DNA of 28,291 nt from Conidiobolus incongruus B7586 (taxonomy: Eukaryota > Entomophthoromycota > Entomophthoromycetes > Entomophthorales > Conidiobolaceae). The notes beneath the pieces were generated by a model that was not told where the DNA came from, made no database searches, and was given only the letters and a program-made list of their open reading frames with translations. The stretch lies in the NCBI GenBank assembly GCA_000697335.1, contig JNEM01008744.1:1-28291 (forward strand), given 5' to 3'. Made by a program: the position numbers and the translations under genes. Below, piece by piece: positions 11,282 to 20,755 of the stretch (position 1 is the stretch's first letter; the number at the start of each line of letters is the position of its first letter).

Positions 11282-13263
11282 TTATGCGGATGTTCTGTTT
11301 GGGTTTGTGGGCAAAGTACCATCATTAACTTTGACATCTTGAATACCGGATAGGTCAATAACGCGCTTATTATGTGGTGATGAAGGGGTACTACTCTCAC
11401 TCATTCTAGGAGAAAGGGTATTAATTATAGAATAAGGTGGCATATCAAAGTCTCCTGGGAATGAGTTTCTAGGAGTTCTGGAAAAGGGTTGGGATGTACT
11501 ATCTGTGAGTATCGAGGTAGTAGCAGAGAAAGAAGAAACAGCGAATTTAGAAGATTCTGAAGCATTTGTAATTGGTTTCTCAATAGGAGTATGGGTGACA
11601 GCTGATTCAGGCTTAAGTTTCTTAGTAACAGAGGATTGTGAAAGAGAGGTACTGGATTTAACAATTTCAGCGCTAGATTGTGCCATTACCTCGTGAGCCC
11701 TATCATATTTGAAATAATTTTTAATTGGTTTAGGCTCAATAGAGGTAGTCGAGGCGGAGGTATTAGTGCTGACAGGAGTAGTAGATGAGTTGCTGGATCC
11801 GACAAGTTTAGATGTTTGATAGGTTGATGAAGCGCTAGAAGTTGCTGGTGGTTTACTAATAGATGATCGAGCAGTGCTCAAAACAGAGCGAGATTTGGCA
11901 AGGATAGATGCAGCAGTTGATCCAGAGCCATTAGTCTTGGTAGGAATAGCAGTTGAGTTATTGGACCTAACAAGTTTAGAACCTTGATCAACTGATGAAG
12001 TGTGGCTGGGCACAGAAGGTCTTTTGACTGATGATCGAGTGGGACTGATATTTGTGCGAGAGGAAGTGGCTACATTGGTGCGGTTAGGAATGGTGGACGG
12101 TTTTCTAGTAACAGTGTTAGGACTAGTTCTAGTATTTCCAGATAGAGAACGAGCAGCGAGCCTTGAAACAGGATTAGCTATAGGTCTTGGCTTAACAGTT
12201 GTAGTAGTAGATTGAGATGCTTTGGATTGGGCTGGTCTAGCACCATTAATAGATTGAGTAATTGGCTTGAATGCACCACTGAGAGTAGATCTTGGATTGG
12301 TTTTGGGAGCAATCGATGTTTTAGGTCTACTTAATGTAGAGATAGATGAAGTAGCACCGCCATTAATTTTCAGATTCTTTTTGGCAGTATCACATAAGAC
12401 ACTGATAAGGTCTTGGGTAGACTCGGGATAAATCTTTTTGAATTTCTCGAATGCCTTTTTGCTTGTAGTCCTAACCTCTGGATCAGCATCAATGACGCCA
12501 TTTTTAATGCCATTGATAATAATATTCAAATGAACTTCAAGATCCTTGGGTGAGACTGAATCCATACAACTGAGTAAAAGTTCACTGGCATAAATACGTT
12601 GCTGCTTGCTTTTACTGGAAAAATTAGTGGCAATGTATGGGAGGATGGCGGGCAACTTAGTATCAGCAATAATAGCTTTGAGGGTGGCAACTGCCTTACG
12701 TACAAAAACCTTATTAGTTTTACCAGTGATTTTTAGTAAAGGACTCATAACGAGCTCCAAATAAGGAGTAAAATTTTTCTGAGTAGCTTTAGCTAAATTG
12801 GCAACGAAATCCATGGTCTTAAGTGAAAGAGTAGTGCGTTCAGTAAGTAAACTATTATTTAAGCAATCTCTGACTTTACGAATGCCTTCTAAAAAGGAAG
12901 GATAATCGTGACAACTGGAGCAGATTTGAGATAGTTCTTCAAACCTTTTAGCAAACTTACTCCAATTATGCTCGGATTCTGCCTCGGAAAATTCTTGCTT
13001 GACTTCTTTAAAATAGGTGTTAAACTCCACTTCAGATTTGATCTAGTTAAAAAATCGAAAATAAGCAAAGTTGAAAAATACAAAGATGTTCTCTGAAAAA
13101 TATGTTATTCAAGTTATGGTTGGATTGAGTTTTGAGATAGAAAGAAAAAAAATGCAAAGAAAAAATTTTTCAGAAGAGCGAAAGATCGAGATATTTTATC
13201 AAAAGAGAAATGATCATAGCAGAATATACATACCTGTGGTGTATTTATCTTTTTACTAAGCAT
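11282..13263 (-). CDS. CLASP-like TOG-domain microtubule-associated protein
   Basis: Exon 1 (13263-13234) encodes only ten residues (MLSKKINTPQ). A 191-bp intron with a strong CACAG/GTATGT donor and a TTAACTAG acceptor leads to exon 2 (13042-11282), giving 596 residues and a TAA stop. The ORF appears to start at 13030, but that codon is an internal GTG. Residues about 10-235 form a HEAT-type TOG array of the CLASP_N class, with the typical late helix motif D-P-E-V-R-x-x-x-x-KAFEKFKKIYPE. The rest is a basic Ser/Thr/Pro-rich tail with an SxIP-type EB1-binding motif in a basic setting (RKPSTIPNR, about 323-331) and a second TAIP (about 374-377). Known CLASPs bind tubulin through TOG domains and track plus ends through SxIP. 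This protein has one TOG and no visible C-terminal CLASP domain, so it is a short version, or the gene model ends early. Confidence 0.82.
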
Positions 13264-15095
13264 AATAAACAATTAGACACAAAGAAAATACTTAATATAT
13301 GAAGTTTATTTGCTCTTAAAATGACAAGGTAATAAAGAGTTGTTTATTTATCTCCATTCTTTCTCATTAAAATAATAATTGATCATATCTTCATAAATTA
13401 CCTAATCTTTCAAATTATTTCTAACTAAAATTTTTATTGGACACTTCAATTGGGTCAAATTTGTAAATTTTGCGTGAACTTCTCCAGCATCCAATCAATT
13501 CAAGCTAAATCCTTCAACAACTAGTTCTTTAATTAAAATATTTGTCTCTTTCGAAGCTGATTTATTAAAAATTACAGCACTTTAATAATAATAATATCCA
13601 ATGTAATGGTTAATTTTAGTATGTTATATTTGAATGAAATACGCTCAAAACTAACATTATTAATTCATCAATCAAGCATACTCTGTTTGGATATTGTGAT
13701 ATTTGAGCAGATATGATTCATTAGTATTTAACTGAGTTCTATTTTTCTCAATATATCCAATATTTTGATTATATTTTATCCAATAACTGCAAAATTATTA
13801 AACTTTAAAATCAAGATGCATATGTCATCATGAAAGATATTTATTAATTCAGGTTGAGAAATGATTGACAATATAAGTATATGAATTATCTTATTTTTAA
13901 TATAATATTCTAAATATAAAACACACTACACGATATTCTTTATCAATATATGATTTATCTTGCATGTATTAATTCCAACGAATTTGAATCAGCCAAGACT
14001 ATTTATTATTTGAACAAATATTTAACCAAAATTATTTATTTTACTTTGTATTCCCCTATTTTATATTATATTGTTTCATTAAAAGTAATAATTCGAAATA
14101 TTCTATTAAACAATATTAATTAGATCAAATAATTTAAACATATTTCAATTTCGGTATGAATAATTGAAATTAAAATATAATACTTTAGATTCCGATTAAT
14201 TGCAAAATTATTCATGAAAAATGAAGCATAAAGGATAAATATTAGAATGGGTGGCAATTATCCAAACACAATTAGTTTTATCATGAGTTATTTAAAAAAC
14301 TGAATAATAGTTATAAATCATTAGAATTCATTCTAAATAAAAACCTTAATCTTTGAATAGGAATATTTTTCAAAAATAAATTCATATTTGAGGTTATTCT
14401 TGAACTTTTTCGTTCTACCTCCAATGTAATATTCAAAGTTAGTATTAAAATCTAATATGCTAAATATATTATTGATATATTTTTATAGAAAACTCATACA
14501 AAATTTTCTAGTATTAATCTTTATTACCAATTTATCGATCATCAGCATTGGTATTATTAGAATATATTTAGTATTTAATTAGTATATTTCTAATATAATT
14601 CATACTTAACTTTAATAGATAAATAAAAATAAAAACATATTCAATACTTTTTATTAAGGTTAATAATATATTAAATTATTCAATTCAAAATACTAGATAG
14701 ATATCAACAAATGTTGATTCAATAATTAAATATTAAAATAAAAAATTAATCATTTTTATTAACATATGTGTTTAATATATTTTTTGATAATTGATCTAAT
14801 AAGTATATCTGATAATATTTTAAGATAAAGTTAAAATTATTACACTAATTTATATTTTATTTTAATATTTAATTATTGAATCAACATTTGTTGATATCTA
14901 TCTAGTATTTTGAATTGAATAATTAAATCATAATATTTTATAAAAACAAATTCAATTTTCGTAATTTGAGAAATTATTTATTAGGCCTTAAAATAATTAT
15001 TTACCTAAAATAAACCATTGAATATTTTTTATTAATTCACAATTTTCTATTAAAACTAGGTAATATAATGGATTTTTATGCCCAGTATTTTAGAC
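13264..15095. other. AT-rich spacer between Mex67 and the CLASP-like gene
   Basis: There is no gene-length reading frame on either strand. It should hold the CLASP-like gene's promoter (just above 13263) and the Mex67 3' region (below 15096). Its one notable content is the long perfect inverted repeat at 14674-14924. Confidence 0.6.
14674..14924. repeat. Perfect 70-bp inverted repeat with 111-bp loop (foldback or MITE-like element)
   Basis: The left arm (14674-14743) and right arm (14855-14924) are exact reverse complements over all 70 bases, checked base by base. The loop (14744-14854) is unrelated AT-rich sequence without coding capacity. Each arm contains a shorter palindrome around CAACAAATGTTG. 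Outside and inside the arms the symmetry continues only weakly, so I cannot place the true element ends or a target-site duplication. A transcript crossing it would fold into a long hairpin. Confidence 0.85.
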
Positions 15096-17207
15096 TTATT
15101 TGTTAAAAGCCTCGGATGGAATCTGATTATTACCCTAAAATAAAATAAATGAGTTTTACCTAGCTGAATTAGGTGATTCAATTTACCTGTAATTGTAAAA
15201 AGTTTTGATAAGCTTGTTCAAGATTCCAATTGTTACCGCTGAGACATTTGTACGAATATTCGTAATTTAATCCTGTCTTTTGATGTAATGCATTGAGCAT
15301 GTTTTGTTGCTCAGGTGTGGGTTGAGGTAAGCTTGGAATAACTGCGGGTGAATTCATGGAAGATTGGACAGGAGTTGAAGAAGGAGGGGTCGGAGCGAAG
15401 TTTTTAGGGTTTGAGTAGGATCTCAAAGTCAAAGTATCACTCATAATCATCACTTGCCAGCCGTCCATAGCAGCTGGCGAACCCTCTGGAGCAGGCTTTA
15501 ATATGAAGGTACGATCGAAAGATCTAGAGAGGTTATTTGAGGCTGAATCAGTAAACTCACCATGAACAACAACAAATAAATATTGGCCTTGAGGAGTTCC
15601 AGGACCAGCACCAAGTGGATAAAGATCTGGTAGCATCCAAGAGTCAACGACAACTTTAGAAGGGTCACTGATTTGATGTGTGGTGGAAGGAAGTTTAGAG
15701 AGCAAGTCAACAATCATTTGGTTACCGAAGGCTAATCTTTGAGATGGACTGGTAGAGACTTCAGTTTGTGTATGATTTCTATTAAAAGTTCGATAGTCAC
15801 TCCATCTTACCTTGTGATTTGTGAATTTAGGAGGCTTGAAAAGATGTGTAGACATATCTATTGAGAAGAAGGCACTGGGGTCATATACATTACCAAGCGC
15901 ATTTCTATTGCTATCATAACAGACGAAAAATTTATTCAGGAAATTTGCTGCAGTGTTCATAGCAATGTCGGAACCATAAAAACTGGGCAATATTTGAGGA
16001 GTGAAGTCGTCTTTGGAAGCAGCACTTCCAGGCATCGATAGGCCAAACTGGATAGAAGGAGTACAAGGACCTCCATCTAATTGTTTGAGTTGAGGATACA
16101 TAGCTGAAACGTTAGCTCTAAAGGTAGAATCATCACCATCTCGCTTAATACTTGCATCTCTAACTGGATTATCAAATAAGAGTAATTCTGTGAGCTGAGG
16201 CAATTCGCCTGGAGAACATAGTCCTTCAAGATCTTTCATTGTCATTAAGCGATTATTTCTAAAGGATAAGTTTTGGATATTGGGTAAGAATTGGTTCATA
16301 GCTGAGAAATCACTCAATTTTTCGATATAGTTATTGTCGAAGCTAATAGATACAATGTCAGGGAATTGTTGCGAGATAATACGTATTAAAACAGTACAAA
16401 TTTGTTTGTTGAAGGGGCGTCCACCAAGTAAATTGTGTTGAATTACTAGAGGTTCGGATTCTATTTTACTTAAATCAAGTAGACGGGCATTGGGATTGTA
16501 CCGGGGAGTCATAACTTTGATCCAAGCTTCTACAGAAACATTAGGTGTGCCAGAGTCGTACTCTTGAGTCCATTTATCCGCAACATGTTTTGGCATGAGT
16601 TGAATAGTTAGATTTCTGCCTGAAAAATTAGTATTTGATAGTTGAGTGAGGGCTCTGGCTTGAGTAAGATTTGAAATTAACATTTGAATACGGCCATTCT
16701 CTGTTGAGCGAATAGCTAAAATTTCAACTCTCGTACTGGCTCTCTTTTTCAAAAATTCGGCTAAAGCACTTTCATTATTACCAATGTAATTAAGGATCTA
16801 TACTTAAAAGTTAAATAAAAATATTAAGTGTTATTGTTAAAATTTTACCTCAATAACAGCTGGATTAGGTGGCAAACTTTGACTATTTCCTTGGTTACTT
16901 GAAAATTTCAAATTAATTAAATGATAAAAAATAGAAAACTAGCATTTAGTCAAATTAAAAGTTACCTGGTATTGAAATTATTATTTCTACTATTTCTCGG
17001 GCCTCTAGAGTTGTCATTATTATTGGAATTCCAATTCGAATTATTGTTACTGTTTCTAGGGTTTTTGGAACTTCCATCATAATCGTTCAAGGGGCCTAAA
17101 CGGCTTTCGTCAAAACCTCCGGAGGAGCGACCACCGCCTCCATAATGGGAGCCACCTCTTCCACGACCCCTTCCACGATTGCCAGTTGAAATATTATCAG
17201 AGTACAT
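15096..17207 (-). CDS. MEX67: mRNA export receptor Mex67/NXF (TAP)
   Basis: Four exons, 17207-16966, 16897-16849, 16797-15187 and 15134-15096, are separated by GT-AG introns of 68, 51 and 52 bp. They give 646 residues and a TAA stop. The protein carries bulk mRNA through nuclear pores, normally as a dimer with Mtr2/p15. In order: an N-terminal RGG/Gly-Asn-rich segment (1-80), an RRM-like RNA-binding fold (about 110-180, RVEILAIRSTENGRIQMLIS), leucine-rich repeats (about 200-317, DIVSISFDNNYIEKL and LSFRNNRLM), an NTF2-like domain (about 365-560, starting AANFLNKFFVCYD) and a UBA/TAP-C domain that binds FG nucleoporins (about 590-646). Without the last 39-bp exon the protein would stop after an LQVN read into intron 3. 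Splicing restores GNNQIPSEAFNK, which matches the conserved G-x-I-P-x-x-AF end of NXF proteins and confirms the model. Confidence 0.95.
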
Positions 17208-17757
17208 ATTATCAAGTGGAAAGGAGAGTTATATATTTTAATAGATTTATATTTACTAAGATAATTGGGTTAATAAACAATAACAATTCTTATTGTTAAT
17301 AATTTAAACAAAGTCCATAAAATATTAGATAAATTTAAAATCATCTACGAAATCAATTTTATTATCCCATAATTAATTAGTGCTTTCAAAGGGTTTTGTT
17401 TTTGACCTTCATTCGATATAATTATTAGAAAAATTAGGTTATTGTACTATATGAAAATAAATAGTCTGTATTTAATTGAAAGAAAGTAAAAGTTATATAT
17501 TTGATTGATTGAGATATAGATATATTACTCATTAATATGAAATTTAAATCAATGCAAAGAAAACTTTATTATATCAAATTCCAATATTCAAGTATCAAAA
17601 TTCGAATTTAAATTATTTTTAAATGTTGTTAAAATAATAAAACTACATTTAAAAAAATGTAATTATTCTAAGTGTATCATACAGTCACCTGGACTCCAAA
17701 AATTCGTAATTGGAATGGTAAACAATTGTTAAAATGTGATTCATATCAATTTTGCGA
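17208..17757. other. Spacer with probable Mex67 promoter
   Basis: This AT-rich spacer between the 3' end of the GDS1/APSES-like gene and the Mex67 start should contain the terminator region of the first and the promoter of the second, both on the minus strand. I recognise no specific regulatory site. Confidence 0.45.
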
Positions 17758-20430
17758 TCATCTAAGGTCATCTTCCATATCACTACCACCAATATCAACA
17801 TCTTCATCTTCATCAATGTTGATTTCTTCATCATCTTCAATGTATTCAGTCTTAACTTTGGTAATTGGCTTATTAGTCTTTAAAAATGTAGACTGAGGTG
17901 CTGAGAGAGACAAGTCAAGCTCTTTCTTGTTTTCAAGACCAAATTTTCTGGGATTAAGTGATTCGATACTGCTCACCGTGTCAAATAGAGGTTGTGATAT
18001 GCCAACACTTCCAACTTCTCGATCTCGATTATTAACTATGAGCATTTCCTGCTCTAAAATGTTAGGAGGAAGTTGAACGAGAGGAATGGGACGGAATCTA
18101 AGATGAGCTGAATAGTGATAAGGAATTTTTGGACACTTGGTGGCATCTAAGCATCCTTTTAAGATTAATGAAGGAATGCAACTGGCTGGAAGTTTTGTAG
18201 GGTCTAGTGGTAGTGGTTTGGGGAAAAGTTTATCCAAATCTTGATCTAAAAACGCACCTAATTTCTGGTTCAAATTGCAGGTCATTGCAAGAGCCCGAGC
18301 TCGATGTAGGGGGATCCAAGTACCATGTAAAGGAGATTCAGTTTTGTTAATTTGAATGCAGCTCTGTTCCAAACTCAAAATGATACTCTGCTCTTCTCTC
18401 GTTGTAACACCACCCGCTTCTAATAATGTTGATGCGTTGACATAATCGGAATCGATCCATCTAGTGAGTAGAACGTGATTAGAGTTGTTTGAAGAATTAG
18501 ATTCAGCAAGATTATTATCTTCAGTCTTGCCATTAGTGAGACGTGGCGTCCTGGTAAATCTAGCAGCAAAAATTGGTAGATTATCGGCAAGAGTGACATA
18601 AATTCCAAAACTGCTCCAATTTTCACCAGGAATGATGGGATTAGTTTGATTACTATCTTGTTCAGTAGGTACAGGCAAGAGATGACTATGATCAACATCC
18701 ATCATTCCTTTAAAGCCGGTTAGACTGGGAGATGCCAAAAAATCGTCTATGCTGAAATAGGGTGGGGGACTAGATTTACGATCTGGTGTATTGGAAGGAG
18801 GTTTTGGATTAAAAGATGAATCAAATGCATTAAACTGGGGCGATATAGGAAGATGAAGCAGTGCTTGAGATGCATCTAATTCAGTAGAATTTAAAGGCTT
18901 TTTGGATCCAGCAATTGCAGAAAATAAGGGGGATTTCGAAGTTGAGGTAAGAGAACTGGAGGTAGTTTTAATATCGGATTTAGTTGGAGAGGTAGCAGTC
19001 GTATCTTTTCGTAAAGGATGAGGTGGTCGAGGTGAGATATGCTTGTTGCCGAATCCATTTAAAGAATTCGGCTGTGGCTGTGGCATAGAGTTTGTTTCAA
19101 ATAACTGGTCAAGCTCAGATGTGGGTACTTTTACTGGATCCTTAAGCTGAGGCAGAAGAAATGAGCTTGCTCCCTGAGTAGTTGTAGCTGGCTGGGCGTT
19201 TGTAGCTCCCATCTTAAATGAAATATCGGGTATCGTTCTCAAATCATGATCGAATAAAGCGGAAGTGCGAGGAGAAAGTGTATCTTGGAGAAAATTGTTC
19301 AACGATGCTGGAGGTTTTAAATTTATATAAGGCGACAAAGCAGTAGGAGGCGAAAGTGCTTTCCTTGCATCTTCAGTGGCGGAAGTATTTACACTAGTAG
19401 GAATTACTGGTTGAGAAGGACGGGCTATTCTAGGGGATTTAATTGACTCTAGTTTCACAGGAGGCGTTGGGCTTGGAGTTGGTTCAATCACTACACCATT
19501 AAACCCGTTAACAGAGTTAATCAACGAGGCTGATGCAACATATGGCTTAGGTGAGGTCGGCTTAGATTTATATGGTGAGCTGAATTTAAGTGTCGATTTT
19601 GAATTACTGGAAACTTTAAGTTTTTGGCTATTAAGGAAATTATATACAAAGGGATTGTTTGTGCTAAGAGGCGTACGAATTGGATTTGGCTCAGTAGATT
19701 TGGGTTGTGGTTTGACAGGTGGAGGAGTAGGAATTGAAGGCTGTTTGGGAGAAGGAGGTTTGCTCTTTTTTAGCGGCGGTGGTTGATCATTACTCTTGAT
19801 TATATCCTTAGTAATGATGGGAGCTTTTTTCTCAATAGGGTCCTCTTTCGTCGATGAAACATCCACATCTTCCTCCTCTGATTCCACATCAATAACATCC
19901 AAACTAGAGTCTTCAATTGGACTAGAATCCTTATTAACAAACTTTGATGTGATTGAGTTTGAGCTGGACGGGGCAGAATTTAGTTTAGTATTTAATAAAC
20001 TCGGCGTGTTATCTTGTAATTTATTTGTAGAATTAGAGTGAAATCCCTCTGATTCATTTCCGTTACCTTCATTCAAATCCAGGCAATATCTAATTTTTCT
20101 AGTATGTTTTGCGTCAAAACTTTTCGCTAATAAGGGCTTTCTTGGTGGTTTATGCTCGATAGCTCTTTTAAAATGTTGTGAAATTCTTGAGGAAACTGTG
20201 GCATAAGGAGTCGCTCCACCTAAAACTGCCAGCTTGTGTTTTATAATGAACCCTGCCAATTCCTTTGGCGAAGAAGGCTTGTTATCCATTTTTATTAAAG
20301 CTTTGATAATTCCAATAAATACTTTGTCTTTAGCATCGTCCGGATGAATTCGATCGATATCGAAAGTAGCTCGTTTTTTAGGATGGGGATTCGATGGAGG
20401 CGCTATTGAGCCATCATTTTTATTTTCCAT
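17758..20430 (-). CDS. GDS1-type winged-helix and KilA-N/APSES-like transcription regulator
   Basis: This is an intronless gene of 890 residues from a true ATG to TGA. Residues about 24-118 are a conserved fungal winged helix of the GDS1 kind (ALIKMDNKPSSPKELAGFII, then GGATPYATVSSRISQHFKRA and PLLAKSFDAKHTRKIRY). A long Ser/Pro-rich linker follows. Residues about 620-735 resemble a KilA-N/APSES DNA-binding fold: RWIDSDYVNASTLLEAGGV and, after a short insert, HGTWIPLHRARALA. The C-terminus is strongly acidic. Two sumoylation consensus sites are visible, VKLE (about 325-328) and VKTE (about 859-862), the latter followed by an acidic patch. The protein is probably a nuclear DNA-binding regulator, but its target genes cannot be read from the sequence. 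GDS1 in yeast is linked to nuclear-mitochondrial communication; applying that role here would be conjecture. Confidence 0.82.
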   Translation of the reverse strand: MENKNDGSIAPPSNPHPKKRATFDIDRIHPDDAKDKVFIGIIKALIKMDNKPSSPKELAGFIIKHKLAVLGGATPYATVSSRISQHFKRAIEHKPPRKPLLAKSFDAKHTRKIRYCLDLNEGNGNESEGFHSNSTNKLQDNTPSLLNTKLNSAPSSSNSITSKFVNKDSSPIEDSSLDVIDVESEEEDVDVSSTKEDPIEKKAPIITKDIIKSNDQPPPLKKSKPPSPKQPSIPTPPPVKPQPKSTEPNPIRTPLSTNNPFVYNFLNSQKLKVSSNSKSTLKFSSPYKSKPTSPKPYVASASLINSVNGFNGVVIEPTPSPTPPVKLESIKSPRIARPSQPVIPTSVNTSATEDARKALSPPTALSPYINLKPPASLNNFLQDTLSPRTSALFDHDLRTIPDISFKMGATNAQPATTTQGASSFLLPQLKDPVKVPTSELDQLFETNSMPQPQPNSLNGFGNKHISPRPPHPLRKDTTATSPTKSDIKTTSSSLTSTSKSPLFSAIAGSKKPLNSTELDASQALLHLPISPQFNAFDSSFNPKPPSNTPDRKSSPPPYFSIDDFLASPSLTGFKGMMDVDHSHLLPVPTEQDSNQTNPIIPGENWSSFGIYVTLADNLPIFAARFTRTPRLTNGKTEDNNLAESNSSNNSNHVLLTRWIDSDYVNASTLLEAGGVTTREEQSIILSLEQSCIQINKTESPLHGTWIPLHRARALAMTCNLNQKLGAFLDQDLDKLFPKPLPLDPTKLPASCIPSLILKGCLDATKCPKIPYHYSAHLRFRPIPLVQLPPNILEQEMLIVNNRDREVGSVGISQPLFDTVSSIESLNPRKFGLENKKELDLSLSAPQSTFLKTNKPITKVKTEYIEDDEEINIDEDEDVDIGGSDMEDDLR

Positions 20431-20732
20431 TATTCTATATAAACTTTAACACTTTAGGAATTTCTATTACTATCCTTTTGAAGTTTTCTTTGAATATGAA
20501 ATTCTTAACTAAAAAATAATTTGTATAAAATTTCAGGGCTAAAATGATATTTGATAGAGTTATTTTACCTAGTAATATTTTATAAATTGTAAGCGTTAAA
20601 TAAAGACAAGAATAAAAGCTGGATTTATTGAAGTAATTTATAGTAATTTGCTGTTTAAATTTTAAAAATAATAATTTAAAAATAATTAGTATATCAAATA
20701 ATATTACAACAATTAAATTAGATAGATAATGG

Positions 20733-20755
20733 TAATAATAATAATAATAATAATA
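20733..20755. repeat. (TAA)n microsatellite
   Basis: An uninterrupted run of about seven TAA/AAT units, in the presumed promoter region of the GDS1/APSES-like gene. Confidence 0.85.

Noticed and set aside
13071-13259. 62-codon plus-strand frame opposite the CLASP-like first exon
   Set aside because: It overlaps the first intron and exon of the CLASP-like gene on the other strand and has a Lys/Glu/Phe-heavy composition typical of chance translation. No domain is recognisable.
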